Positions 17,315 through 25,911 of a DNA stretch of 49,178 nucleotides are shown one piece after another (within the stretch, counting starts at the first letter, position 1; each line of letters starts with the position of its first letter). Position numbers and translations under genes: made by a program. Where the stretch lies: assembly GCA_017629515.1 (NCBI GenBank), contig JAGBXB010000068.1:1-49178 (forward strand), written 5' to 3'. Origin of the DNA: Lentisphaeria bacterium. GTDB taxonomy: Bacteria; Verrucomicrobiota; Lentisphaeria; Victivallales; UBA1829. A model generated the notes under the pieces. It worked only from the letters and a program-made list of their open reading frames with translations, had not been told where the DNA came from and did no database searches.

Positions 17315-18481
17315 ATGGAAAAATTCCGTCTTGCCATTATCGGAACAGGGGTGATGGGCAGTGGCCATATCCAGTTTGTCAGTGCATTGGAAAACTGCTG
17401 TATCACTGCTCTGTGTGATACCGATCCCGCCAAACTTGAAAAACACAAAAAACTTGAAAATTGTGCATTTTTCACTTCCGATGATGAATTTTTTGCCAAC
17501 AGCGATCTTTATGACGGAGTGCTTATCGCCACTCCCCATTATGACCATGTCCCCCTTGCCATCCGTGCAGTGGAACTGGGAAAACATATCATTGTGGAAA
17601 AACCTGTTGCCGTACAGAAATCCGAAGCGCAGAGATTGATTGATACGTTGAAAAAACATCCGGAAGTGAAAGCTGCCGCCATGTTCTGTTTGCGTCAGAT
17701 CGAAGCACATAAAAAGATCAAACACCTTATCGACTCCGGCGAACTTGGCGAACTGCGCCGGATCAACTGGATCATCACCAACTGGTTCCGCACCCAGTAC
17801 TACTATAACTCCGGTGCATGGCGGGCAAGCTGGAGAGGTGAGGGCGGCGGCGCACTGCTCAATCAGTGCCCCCATCAGCTTGACCTTATGCAGTGGTTTT
17901 TCGGGATGCCTTCCAAAATCACCGCCCACATGAGTTTCGGGAAATATCATGATATCGAAGTGGAGGATGATGTAACTGCATTCCTGGAATACCCCAATGG
18001 GGCAACAGGGGTGTTTGTCACTTCCACTGGTGAGTTCCCCGGTACAAACAGGTTGGAAATCACTGGTGAAAGAGGTAAATTGGTGTATGAAGACGGCAAA
18101 ATCAAATTCACCCGCAACGAGTTCAGTATGACGGAACACTCCCGTACAACAAGTGAAAAATTTGCCGGTCCCCCTGTATGGAATGTTGAAATCCCCGCCG
18201 CCTCCTCCAATAATCACATGCACAGGGATATTATTGAAAACCTTGTCAATGCCGTTCAGAAAGGCGATAAACTCATCGCCGGAGCGGAAGAAGGGATCAA
18301 TGGATTGGAATTGTCCAATGCCATGCTTCTTTCCCAGCTGGAAGGGCGTACCATTGAACTGCCTATTGATGCGGCCCTTTTCGATAAACATCTTCAGAAA
18401 CTTATTGATTCCTCCCGTTATCAGAAAACAATTGTGGCAGAAGGGGAAAAAGGGGATCTGGGATCTTCTTTCAGCAAGTAA
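17315..18481 (+). CDS. Gfo/Idh/MocA-family NAD(P)-dependent oxidoreductase
   Basis: These enzymes oxidise or reduce sugars, inositols and related polyols in the cytoplasm. The 388-residue protein has the Rossmann motif GTGVMG at 10-15, the EKP motif at 95-97 (IIVEKPVAV, catalytic Lys), and the conserved NQCPHQLDLMQW segment (H187, D190) in the C-terminal alpha/beta domain. There is no Tat signal, so it is a cytoplasmic form rather than the exported type common in this kind of organism. An AAGGAAAG site precedes the ATG. The next gene, a sugar isomerase/epimerase-like TIM barrel, starts 25 bases after the stop, and the pair ends at a terminator, so they form a two-gene operon for one substrate. 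The substrate is unknown. Confidence 0.9.
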   Translation: MEKFRLAIIGTGVMGSGHIQFVSALENCCITALCDTDPAKLEKHKKLENCAFFTSDDEFFANSDLYDGVLIATPHYDHVPLAIRAVELGKHIIVEKPVAVQKSEAQRLIDTLKKHPEVKAAAMFCLRQIEAHKKIKHLIDSGELGELRRINWIITNWFRTQYYYNSGAWRASWRGEGGGALLNQCPHQLDLMQWFFGMPSKITAHMSFGKYHDIEVEDDVTAFLEYPNGATGVFVTSTGEFPGTNRLEITGERGKLVYEDGKIKFTRNEFSMTEHSRTTSEKFAGPPVWNVEIPAASSNNHMHRDIIENLVNAVQKGDKLIAGAEEGINGLELSNAMLLSQLEGRTIELPIDAALFDKHLQKLIDSSRYQKTIVAEGEKGDLGSSFSK

Positions 18482-18506
18482 GAAACAATAATTCAGGAGA
18501 ATAAAA

Positions 18507-19430
18507 ATGTTTTATACAGGTTTTGCAGATGAAGCGGCAAACAGTCTGGAAAGACAGCTGGAAGCCACAAAAGCATTGGGTTGGAAACATATTGAAGTAA
18601 GAATGATCGACCGTATCTTTCTGGGCAAAATGACCGATGAACAGTTCGATAAAGTACTGGAAACAATGAGCAATACCGATATTACTTTCAACTGTTACGG
18701 CAGCGGTGTTGCCAACTGGAACTGCCCCCCTCTGGATGAGGAAGCCTATCAGGCAACCAAACAGGAATTGCTTATCTCCATTCCCCGTATGCAGAAACTG
18801 GGGATCAAACAGTTGCGGGGAATGAGTTTCAAAGTGGATCCCAAAGAGAGAGTGGACTCTCCTGAACAGGAAAGATTCATCTTTGACAAGGTGAATGAAC
18901 TTGTCTCCATCTGCAAGGATGCGGGGATCGTTTACGGACATGAAAACTGTATGAATTACGGCGGTCAGTCCTGGTTCCATGCCTGTAAATTGCTGGATAA
19001 TATCAAACATGATAACTTTATGTTCATTTTCGATACCGGTAATCCCACCTTTTTGCAGAGCCGTATGGGACTTCCCCCTTATGATGTGCAGAATGCCTGG
19101 GAATTTTATACCCATGTACGGGAAAAAATCGGCTATGTGCATATCAAAGATTCCATTACCAAACTCAATGAGGATGGCAGTGTGAAAGAACGGGAATTCA
19201 CCTATGCCGGGGATGGAAATGGTTTTATCCCGGAGATCCTTACCGACCTCTTCAAACGGGGGTATGACGGTGGATTCTCCATGGAACCCCACATCCAGAG
19301 TGTGTTCCACGAGGGGGATGATACCAATGATGAAGCCCTTAAAGAACAGAGAAAATTTGAGACTTACATTGAATACGGCAAACGCTTTGAGGCACTTGTT
19401 GCCAAATGCAAAGCCGCTGCTGCCAAATAA
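18507..19430 (+). CDS. Sugar phosphate isomerase/epimerase-like TIM-barrel protein
   Basis: A 307-residue member of the xylose isomerase-like/AP endonuclease 2 superfamily. The metal-site positions of the fold are visible as GHENCMNY (Glu), FDTGNP (Asp), YVHIKDS (His, Asp) and a C-terminal SMEPH (Glu, His). A good AGGAG site lies 8 bases upstream. It is co-transcribed with the Gfo/Idh dehydrogenase in front of it, an arrangement common in inositol or ketosugar catabolism, so it may isomerise, epimerise or dehydrate the keto product. No residue singles out a particular substrate. Confidence 0.85.
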   Translation: MFYTGFADEAANSLERQLEATKALGWKHIEVRMIDRIFLGKMTDEQFDKVLETMSNTDITFNCYGSGVANWNCPPLDEEAYQATKQELLISIPRMQKLGIKQLRGMSFKVDPKERVDSPEQERFIFDKVNELVSICKDAGIVYGHENCMNYGGQSWFHACKLLDNIKHDNFMFIFDTGNPTFLQSRMGLPPYDVQNAWEFYTHVREKIGYVHIKDSITKLNEDGSVKEREFTYAGDGNGFIPEILTDLFKRGYDGGFSMEPHIQSVFHEGDDTNDEALKEQRKFETYIEYGKRFEALVAKCKAAAAK

Positions 19431-19448
19431 TCTGTCTTTTTAAAAACC

Positions 19449-19492
19449 GCCGCTTTTGTTTCTTTGAATATAAAGAAGAAAAGCGGCTTTTT
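19449..19492 (+). terminator. Terminator of the Gfo/Idh-isomerase operon
   Basis: GCCGCTTTT (19449-19457) and AAAAGCGGC (19479-19487) form a perfect stem, followed by five Ts. Confidence 0.85.
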
Positions 19493-19579
19493 CCTGTCTC
19501 TTGAAAGCGGGAAAAAAGGGGAAAAAAGCTCCTTGAAGAAAAAAAATCAAAAAAAATCCTTTTTCGGGGATTTTTTATA

Positions 19580-19608
19580 TTGAAATTGTAAAAAAAGGCG
19601 TGTATTTT
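19580..19608 (+). promoter_or_regulatory. Sigma-70-type promoter for the diaminobutyrate genes
   Basis: TTGAAA (19580-19585), 17-bp spacer, TATTTT (19603-19608). An overlapping alternative is TTGTAA (19586-19591) with TATAGT (19608-19613) at 16 bp. Confidence 0.55.
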
Positions 19609-19774
19609 ATAGTCATGGTTTTTTGAAGATTTTTCTCTTTTTGCCGGATGAAAAGGAAAAGGGAAAAGTTTTCTTTTTGAGTTGTCTTTTGTAAAGACAG
19701 CCCTTGAACAATCTACTGTGAACAAAAAAACGGAAGAAGAAGTATATTCCGGAACAGAGAAGGGTTCTATTCTG

Positions 19775-21196
19775 ATGATGGAACTTAAAAATGACGTGCA
19801 GAATATGCAGAATGGGCAGGGATCAAGTGCCTGCAAATGTGGGAAAATGCCTGTAAGCAATGCTGAGTACATGGCAAGACAGGAGAATACGGAATCCAAT
19901 GCAAGAAGTTATCCGAGAAAGTTTCCCTTTTCTCTGGTAAAAGCAAAAGGATCCTGGGTGGAAGATGTGGAGGGGAACCGCTATCTGGATTTCCTCTGCG
20001 GTGCCGGTACACTGGCTCTGGGACATAATGATCCGGAAGTGAATCAGGCTATGGTGGAAATGCTCACCAGTGATGCCCCCCTGCATACCCTTGACCTGAT
20101 GACTCCTGTAAAGGATACATTCGTTCAAACTCTTATTTCTCTTCTTCCCCCCGGACTGAAAGAAAATGCCAAAGTGCAGTTTTGCAGTCCCTCCGGAACA
20201 GATGCCACCGATGCTGCGATCAAACTTTGCAAAACGGCAACAGGACGCCGGACGGTCATTGCTTTCCACGGCGGTTATCACGGAATGGGGCATGGCGCAC
20301 TGGCTCTGACCGGAAATCTTGGCGCAAAAGAGAAAGTCGCCTCCCTTATGCCGGATGTGCATTTCTTCCCCTATCCCTATTCCTATCGCTGTCCTTTCGG
20401 ACTGGGCGGGGAAATGGGGGTGAAAGCCTGCTGTGAATATTTTGAACGCACTCTGAAAGATCCTGAAAGCGGGATCGTCAAACCTGCTGCCGTGATCCTT
20501 GAACCCATTCAGGGTGAGGGCGGAGTTATTCCCGCACCTGTGGAGTTTTTGCAGACCGTAAGGAGAGTGACCGAAGAACTGGATATCCCCATGATCGTGG
20601 ATGAGATCCAGTGCGGTGTGGGAAGAAGCGGTAAATTCTTTGCTTTTGAATATGCTGATATCGTGCCTGATGTGATCCTTGTTTCCAAGGCTATCGGCGG
20701 GACACAGCCCATGTCAGTTGTTGTTTACAATAAGAAACTGGATAAATGGACACCCGGTGCCCATGCCGGTACATTCCGGGGCAATCAGCTTGCCATGAAA
20801 GCGGGTACTGTGGTTATGAACCGTGTCTCCAAACCGGAATTCCTGGCGGAAGTTGTGGAAAAAGGTGCGATGATCCGCGGCAGAGTCAATGCTTTGAAAG
20901 AAAAAGTATCCATTATCGGCGATGTCCGTGGCAAAGGATTGATGTTCGGCTGCGAATTCATTGATCCCCGCGGTGCGAAAGATTCCCTGGGTTCTTTCCC
21001 CGGAAGCGGAGAAATCGCAGCAAAAGTACAGCACATGTGTTTTGAAAATCATCTTGTCATGGAACGGGGCGGCAGAAACGGTGCAGTAATGCGTTGTCTC
21101 TGTGCTTTGAATGTGACAGAAGAAGATGTGAATATCATGCTGGATACCTTTGAAAAGGTTGTTTTGAGCGTGGATAAGGAAATCACAGGAAAATAA
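19775..21196 (+). CDS. dat: L-2,4-diaminobutyrate:2-oxoglutarate aminotransferase
   Basis: Class III PLP aminotransferase making L-2,4-diaminobutyrate from aspartate semialdehyde. It closely resembles the Acinetobacter/Vibrio Dat type: ESNARSYPRKFPFSLVKAKG, the LCGAGTLALGHNDPEV segment, LHTLDLMTP, FCSPSGTDATDAAIKL, GGYHGMGHGALALTGN, and VSKAIGG with the PLP lysine K305. The start at 19775 follows GAGAAGGG; a second ATG is at 19778. The N-terminal 40 residues (with CKCGKM) are extra relative to the core. The next gene encodes the matching decarboxylase, so the pair makes 1,3-diaminopropane, a precursor of norspermidine-type polyamines; siderophore use is a less likely alternative because no siderophore synthetase adjoins. 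Confidence 0.9.
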   Translation: MMELKNDVQNMQNGQGSSACKCGKMPVSNAEYMARQENTESNARSYPRKFPFSLVKAKGSWVEDVEGNRYLDFLCGAGTLALGHNDPEVNQAMVEMLTSDAPLHTLDLMTPVKDTFVQTLISLLPPGLKENAKVQFCSPSGTDATDAAIKLCKTATGRRTVIAFHGGYHGMGHGALALTGNLGAKEKVASLMPDVHFFPYPYSYRCPFGLGGEMGVKACCEYFERTLKDPESGIVKPAAVILEPIQGEGGVIPAPVEFLQTVRRVTEELDIPMIVDEIQCGVGRSGKFFAFEYADIVPDVILVSKAIGGTQPMSVVVYNKKLDKWTPGAHAGTFRGNQLAMKAGTVVMNRVSKPEFLAEVVEKGAMIRGRVNALKEKVSIIGDVRGKGLMFGCEFIDPRGAKDSLGSFPGSGEIAAKVQHMCFENHLVMERGGRNGAVMRCLCALNVTEEDVNIMLDTFEKVVLSVDKEITGK

Positions 21197-21213
21197 ATTT
21201 TCCGGAATATCAC

Positions 21214-21253
21214 AGACCCGTCAGACTCCTTTTGTCCGGCGGGTCTTGTTTTT
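21214..21253 (+). terminator. Terminator or attenuator between dat and ddc
   Basis: AGACCCG (21214-21220) and CGGGTCT (21240-21246) form a perfect 7-bp stem, extendable by two pairs, followed by TGTTTTT. It lies inside what looks like a two-gene operon. Confidence 0.65.
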
Positions 21254-21283
21254 CCCGGGAAACAGGCAGGAAAGCAGAAAAAT

Positions 21284-22744
21284 ATGGGTACTGAATTTGA
21301 ACATTTGGTTTTGACGGAAAAAGAAACCGACAAAAAAGAATATCAACGCATGATCCATCTGACGGTGGAAAAAATCCTTGCTTCTCTGGATTCCGGAGCA
21401 GCTTACAAGGGAATGACACCGGAAAAACTGCGGGAGAGAGTCCATCTGGAAGAGTTGCTTCCTGAAAAAGGTCTTGGCTTTGATTCGGTTCTGGAAGAGG
21501 CTTCTGAAAAGATCCTGCCTAACTTCCTCCGTCCTTTTTCCACCTCCTATATGGCACATCTGCACAGTTCCGCACTGTTGGAATCCATTGTTTCTGAACT
21601 TATCCTTTCCACATTCAATCAATCCATGGACAGTTGGGATCAAGCCCCTGTGGCGACCGAGATCGAAGTGGAGGTCATCCGGCATTTGTGCAAACTTTAC
21701 GGTTACGGAGAGGGCAGTGACGGCGTATTCACTTCCGGCGGTTCCCAGTCCAATCTTTCCGGACTTCTGCTTGCCCGGGACTGGTTCTGCAATACTGCTC
21801 TTTCCTGGGATGTAAAGAAGTATGGTTTGCCTGCTTCCTACCGTAAATTCCGGCTTTATGCGTCGGAAATATCTCATTTTTCCATGGAAAAAAGTACGCA
21901 TTTAATGGGGTTGGGGTATGATTGTGTAGTGAAAGTGCCGGTAAATGATGCCATGCAGATGGATGCGGATAAACTGGAAAAACTTATTGTGCAGGATCTG
22001 GAAGATGGAAATCTTCCCTTCTGCATAGCCGCAACGGTAGGGACGACGGACTTCGGCAGTATCGATCCTCTCGGCAAACTTTCGGAAATCGCCAAAAAAT
22101 ATTCTCTGTGGCTTCATGCGGATGCGGCATATGGCAGCGGCGTAGTTCTGTCTGAAAAGTATGCTCACAAGGTGAAAGACCTTTCGTTGTGTGATTCCAT
22201 TACTGTTGATTTCCATAAGATGTTTCTTCTTCCTATTTCCTGCAGTGCTTCTCTGGTAAAAGACGGGAAAAATTTTGAAACACTCACTCTCCATGCCGAT
22301 TACCTCAACCGGGAGGAAGATGAGGAAGATGGCTATATAAATCTTGTGGATAAATCCATGCAGACCACCCGGAGATTTGATGCTTTGAAAGTCTGGTTCT
22401 CTTTCCGTGCAAGGGGGAAAGAGGGGTGGTCGGCAATGATTACAAGATTTATGGAAAATGCCCGGTATCTTTATGAAAAACTTTCTGCAAATTCCGATTT
22501 TGAAGTGGCGGTGGAGCCGGAAATCAGTTCTGTGGTATTCCGTGTCCTTCCCGGTGCGGACAGGAAGGAGAGCGCAGATGATATGAATAAGAGGATCAGA
22601 CGCAAACTTCTTCATGAGCATGGTGTCGTTATCGGGCAGACTGTTTGCAAAGGGAATGTCTGTCTCAAATTTACTCTCCTCAATCCTCTCCTTACCCATG
22701 AAAAATTGGATGAATTACTTTCTCTTATCCTTTCTTTGAGATAA
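21284..22744 (+). CDS. ddc: L-2,4-diaminobutyrate decarboxylase (group II PLP)
   Basis: Decarboxylates L-2,4-diaminobutyrate to 1,3-diaminopropane. The 486-residue protein has the group II decarboxylase layout: MAHLHSSALLESIVSELILSTFNQSMDSWDQAP near residues 87-120, FTSGGSQSNLSGLLLARD (PLP phosphate contacts), HADAAYGSG (Asp pairing with the pyridine nitrogen), and the PLP lysine K312 in VDFHKMFLLPISC. The closest known architecture is the Acinetobacter/Vibrio Ddc and RhbB family rather than glutamate or aromatic decarboxylases. An AGGAAAG site precedes the ATG. The preceding gene makes its substrate, but a hairpin with a T-tract separates them, so its level may be reduced relative to the aminotransferase. 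Confidence 0.87.
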   Translation: MGTEFEHLVLTEKETDKKEYQRMIHLTVEKILASLDSGAAYKGMTPEKLRERVHLEELLPEKGLGFDSVLEEASEKILPNFLRPFSTSYMAHLHSSALLESIVSELILSTFNQSMDSWDQAPVATEIEVEVIRHLCKLYGYGEGSDGVFTSGGSQSNLSGLLLARDWFCNTALSWDVKKYGLPASYRKFRLYASEISHFSMEKSTHLMGLGYDCVVKVPVNDAMQMDADKLEKLIVQDLEDGNLPFCIAATVGTTDFGSIDPLGKLSEIAKKYSLWLHADAAYGSGVVLSEKYAHKVKDLSLCDSITVDFHKMFLLPISCSASLVKDGKNFETLTLHADYLNREEDEEDGYINLVDKSMQTTRRFDALKVWFSFRARGKEGWSAMITRFMENARYLYEKLSANSDFEVAVEPEISSVVFRVLPGADRKESADDMNKRIRRKLLHEHGVVIGQTVCKGNVCLKFTLLNPLLTHEKLDELLSLILSLR

Positions 22745-22757
22745 AAAAATATATAAA

Positions 22758-22806
22758 AAAACTCCCGACAGGTTTATTTTTGTACTGGTCGGGAGTTTTG
22801 TTTTTT
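22758..22806. terminator. Bidirectional terminator between ddc and the GNAT_C-type gene
   Basis: AAAACTCCCGAC (22758-22769) and GTCGGGAGTTTT (22788-22799) form a perfect 12-bp stem; T-runs follow on both strands. Confidence 0.9.
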
Positions 22807-22834
22807 GAATTTGCCTCGAAAGAAAAGAGGGCGG

Positions 22835-24145
22835 TCAAATCCTGTTTTCTTCCACGATCTTTTTCTGTATTGCAATATTGTTGAGGTAATATTTGCTCCC
22901 GACCTTATCTGCATCTGCGGAGAGAATGAAGAGTGCGCCGGAACGCAGAGTACCTTTTTCTTTGTAGATTTTTACAAGCGTTTCCTCCATTTTATTGTTG
23001 CAGGAAATCTTTTCCAGATCCACTTTTCCATTTCTTCCGAAAACGAAAAATACTCCATCCTGACTTCCGGGAGTTATCCCGCCCCATGCCGGGATCTTGT
23101 AGCCCTGATCCTGAAAGAATGTCATATTGGAAGAGGGGAGAAATTCCTGTAAATCGGGATTGAGGATCCAGGAATAACAGCCGTAAAGTTTGGGAACGAA
23201 CCCCAGAAACTTTTTGAAAAAGGCATTTGCCTTTGTAAAAGAGGCAATGACCTCTTCTTTATCCATTCTTTCCCCGCCGGGAATATGTACGGAGGGAACG
23301 ATCTCCCACGGGGAACATAAAGGCTGCCATTCTTGCAGAGAGAGGCGGATATATTGATCCGGATGGGAAGAGCCGTCCGGCAGAATGGGACAGCCTGTAA
23401 CAAAACCATCTTCCTCTTTGCAGATGACTTTTTTACAATTTTCCGTTTCCTTATACATTCTTCTGCCATCTTCCCTGACAAATGAGCCATCTTTATGAAA
23501 GGCAATGACTGTACCCTCTTTGTTGACATAAATACAGGGAAGCCATTGGATATAAGTATGCAGTAGAAATTCAAATCTTCCGATCCGGAAGAGCGTTTTT
23601 TTGCTGTAATGTCTGATCCAGAGAGTTTGTGTGAGGGTATGCCCGGGTATTCCGTTATGTGCCGCACCATAAATTTTGATTGTTCCATTGATCCATTTGC
23701 CGACGCTTTGCAGGGAAGTTTCCGGCAGGGAGAGTTCTTTACAGGCTTTTTCGATGTTGGGAAAATTACTTTCGGCAATGAGAAGATTGAATATCCCGGA
23801 ATTTTCTCCGAAGATCTTTGTTGTTTCCGGAAGTTCTCCCATACGGCAGGGTTCTTCTCTTATGAAAAAGGCATAATGGAGGATATTGGCAAAAAATGAG
23901 GCAAAAGGATCTTGTTCAAGGATCTTTTCCACGTTCTGCATCCGTTGGAGGATATCTTTGTCATTATTTACAAGAGCGTGCCATTTTGTATAAAAATTTT
24001 TTTCAGCAAAAAACGGGAGTCTGCAATCACAATTTATACAGAATTCCTCCCAGTAAGCGGCAAAAAATGTATAAAAATCCTTTTGGGAAAACCCCATGTG
24101 ACTGCAAAATTCTTCTGCTGTAAAGGGAAAATTTTTTTCTTTCAT
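22835..24145 (-). CDS. Putative acyltransferase-domain protein (NAT_N/GNAT_C type), function unknown
   Basis: A 436-residue cytoplasmic protein. The start at 24145 follows AGGAAACAGG; the frame extends 22 codons further but with a weak site. The general pattern, a helical N-terminal half and a C-terminal half with VPSVHIPGGERMDKEEVIASFTKANAFFKKF followed by CYSWILNPDLQEFLPSSNMTFFQ, matches proteins annotated as N-acyltransferase N-terminal plus GNAT-like C-terminal domains. The PGG segment may be the acyl-CoA loop. No catalytic assignment is available. It is divergent from rhaA (175 bases apart) and its mRNA ends at a bidirectional terminator. The family call rests on recall of the pattern, not on a search. 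Confidence 0.5.
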   Translation of the reverse strand: MKEKNFPFTAEEFCSHMGFSQKDFYTFFAAYWEEFCINCDCRLPFFAEKNFYTKWHALVNNDKDILQRMQNVEKILEQDPFASFFANILHYAFFIREEPCRMGELPETTKIFGENSGIFNLLIAESNFPNIEKACKELSLPETSLQSVGKWINGTIKIYGAAHNGIPGHTLTQTLWIRHYSKKTLFRIGRFEFLLHTYIQWLPCIYVNKEGTVIAFHKDGSFVREDGRRMYKETENCKKVICKEEDGFVTGCPILPDGSSHPDQYIRLSLQEWQPLCSPWEIVPSVHIPGGERMDKEEVIASFTKANAFFKKFLGFVPKLYGCYSWILNPDLQEFLPSSNMTFFQDQGYKIPAWGGITPGSQDGVFFVFGRNGKVDLEKISCNNKMEETLVKIYKEKGTLRSGALFILSADADKVGSKYYLNNIAIQKKIVEENRI

Positions 24146-24252
24146 ATCCTGTTTCCTTTCCATTCTGCTTGTATCAGGTGAAAAATATATCCGGTTTTTC
24201 ATGGAAAACAAATATAATACACTACTTTCCTGTAAAAAATTTCTTCAAAAGT

Positions 24253-24281
24253 TTGCAAAAACCTTTTTTCTGTTGTATTTT
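24253..24281 (+). promoter_or_regulatory. Sigma-70-type promoter for rhaA
   Basis: TTGCAA (24253-24258), 17-bp spacer, TATTTT (24276-24281), 39 bases upstream of the rhaA start codon. Confidence 0.6.
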
Positions 24282-24320
24282 TATAGAGTAAGAAAAATTT
24301 TTAACGGACAGAGGTGAAAA

Positions 24321-25577
24321 ATGAATACAAGTGAAAAGATATTTGATTCTGTAAAAGAACAGTATGCGGCATTGAATGTGGATGTGGAAAAGGCATTGGC
24401 AAAACTCGATTCCATTTCTCTGGGTATTCACGCATGGCAGGGGGATGATGTGAAAGGATTTGAATCGGATTCTTTCAATCTTACCGGCGGATGTCTTGTA
24501 ACCGGGAATTATCCCGGATGCGCCAGAAATGCCGATGAATTGCGTAAAGATCTGGATGTGGCATTGCGCCTCATTCCCGGAAAACATAAAGTGGGATTGC
24601 AGGGGCATCAGGTGGATAAGATGTTCCCCGGAGTGGACAGAGATGCTTTCAGTATCGAAAACTTCCGTTCCTGGCTGGATTGGGCAAAGGAAAAGAAGAT
24701 CGGTCTGGATATTGCACCGGCTTTTTACGGTCATAACAAACTTGACCACAATCTTTCTCTTTCCCATCCCGATCCCGCTATCCGGGAATTCTGGATCAAT
24801 CACGGGATCAATATAAGAAAAATTGCGGCGGAATTCGGTAAAGAACTCGGCTCACCCGCCATTGTCAACTTCTGGATGCCTGACGGATATAAAGATACTC
24901 CTGCCGACCGTTTCGCCCCCCGGCAGAGAATGATGGAATCTCTGGATAAATGTTTTGCTGAAAAACTCGATCCCGCTTACGAAAAGGATACGGTGGAACA
25001 GAAACTTTTTGGTATCGGTGTGGAATCCTGTACTGTAGGCTCCCATGAGTTTTTCATGCTGTATGCGGCAAAACGCAACAAGATCCTCTGCTTTGATACC
25101 GGGCACTTCCACCCCACTGAACAGGTGGGTGATAAACTTTCCTCTGTTCTTTCCATGATGGATGAGATCTTTCTGCATGTGAGCCGTGGCGTCCGCTGGG
25201 ATTCCGACCATGTGATCACCATTAATGATGATCTGCTTTCCCTTGCAAGAGAGTCTGTTGCCTATGGATATCTTGACCGCATCCATTTCGGCCTGGATTA
25301 CTTTGATGCAACCATCAACCGGGTCGCCGCATGGGTGATCGGGGCAAGAAACTTCCAGAAAGCTCTTCTTATTGCTCTTCTGGAACCTGCCGCCGCAAGA
25401 GATGCGGAAAACTCTTTTGATTACACAAGCCGCCTTGCTTTGCAGGAAGCAGCTAAAACTCTCCCCTGGGGTGTCGTCTGGGAAGAATATTGCAGAAGAA
25501 AGAATGTTCCTTCTGATTTTGCCTATATGAAGGAGATCAAAGAGTACGAAAAAACTGTTCTTAATGAAAGAATGTGA
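24321..25577 (+). CDS. rhaA: L-rhamnose isomerase
   Basis: RhaA interconverts L-rhamnose and L-rhamnulose in the cytoplasm, the first step of phosphorylative rhamnose catabolism. The 418-residue length and motifs match the family: HAWQGDDVKGFE near residue 37, LTGGCLVTGNYPG, the hallmark PDGYKDTPADR, KLFGIGVES, CFDTGHFHPTE (metal ligands), WDSDHV and the FDATINRVAAWVIGARN segment. A GAGGTG site precedes the ATG. No kinase (RhaB), aldolase or regulator adjoins it, so the rest of the pathway is elsewhere. Its single promoter lies in the gap shared with the divergent GNAT_C-type gene. Confidence 0.95.
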   Translation: MNTSEKIFDSVKEQYAALNVDVEKALAKLDSISLGIHAWQGDDVKGFESDSFNLTGGCLVTGNYPGCARNADELRKDLDVALRLIPGKHKVGLQGHQVDKMFPGVDRDAFSIENFRSWLDWAKEKKIGLDIAPAFYGHNKLDHNLSLSHPDPAIREFWINHGINIRKIAAEFGKELGSPAIVNFWMPDGYKDTPADRFAPRQRMMESLDKCFAEKLDPAYEKDTVEQKLFGIGVESCTVGSHEFFMLYAAKRNKILCFDTGHFHPTEQVGDKLSSVLSMMDEIFLHVSRGVRWDSDHVITINDDLLSLARESVAYGYLDRIHFGLDYFDATINRVAAWVIGARNFQKALLIALLEPAAARDAENSFDYTSRLALQEAAKTLPWGVVWEEYCRRKNVPSDFAYMKEIKEYEKTVLNERM

Positions 25578-25597
25578 AGAAAAAGCATTTTTTGAAC

Positions 25598-25626
25598 TTG
25601 TAAAAACCATTTTGAAGCATTAAATT
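25598..25626 (+). promoter_or_regulatory. Sigma-70-type promoter for the Nfu-tsaB pair
   Basis: TTGTAA (25598-25603), 17-bp spacer, TAAATT (25621-25626). Confidence 0.55.
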
Positions 25627-25665
25627 TATAGGACACGAAACAAAATAAAATATGAGGTGAATAAA

Positions 25666-25896
25666 ATGGAAGAACTGGAAAAAGAGATCAGAGAAAGATT
25701 GGATCTTCTCCGTGGCGCATTGCAGAATGACGGCGGGGATCTGGAATGTGTTGCTGTTGAAGGAAAAGTAGTGAAAGTGCGTCTCCGCGGTGCCTGCGGC
25801 TGCTGTCCTCATGCCATGGCTACTCTCAAAGGATATATCCAGCAGGATCTCAATGAGACCATTGATGCGGATATCGAAGTAGAGCGGGTTGAATGA
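25666..25896 (+). CDS. NifU C-terminal (Nfu)-type Fe-S cluster scaffold/carrier
   Basis: A 76-residue stand-alone Nfu domain. Such proteins hold a [4Fe-4S] cluster between subunits and deliver it to target enzymes. The hallmark NDGGDLECVAVEG and RGACGCCPHAMATLKGYI segments are clear; the cluster motif CxxC is C44-G-C46-C47, so an additional cysteine replaces the glycine usually found within CSGC. The ATG at 25666 is preferred to an upstream in-frame GTG (25657) because GAGG lies 8 bases before it. It is followed 16 bases later by tsaB. Confidence 0.88.
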   Translation: MEELEKEIRERLDLLRGALQNDGGDLECVAVEGKVVKVRLRGACGCCPHAMATLKGYIQQDLNETIDADIEVERVE

Positions 25897-25911
25897 TTTT
25901 GGTGCAGAATT

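Larger units (their letters stand above)
19431..19774. other. Intergenic region with terminator and promoter
   Basis: This 344-base gap holds the terminator of the preceding operon (19449-19492), an A-rich stretch, and the promoter for the diaminobutyrate genes (19580-19608). From the promoter to the chosen start is a leader of about 160 bases. In-frame GTG (19718) and TTG (19682) codons extend the coding frame upstream but lack convincing ribosome sites. I see no RNA gene or recognisable riboswitch. Confidence 0.6.

Noticed and set aside
19682-19774. TTG or GTG starts extending the aminotransferase
   Set aside because: No ribosome site; the ATG at 19775 has GAGAAGGG and the extension lacks family conservation.
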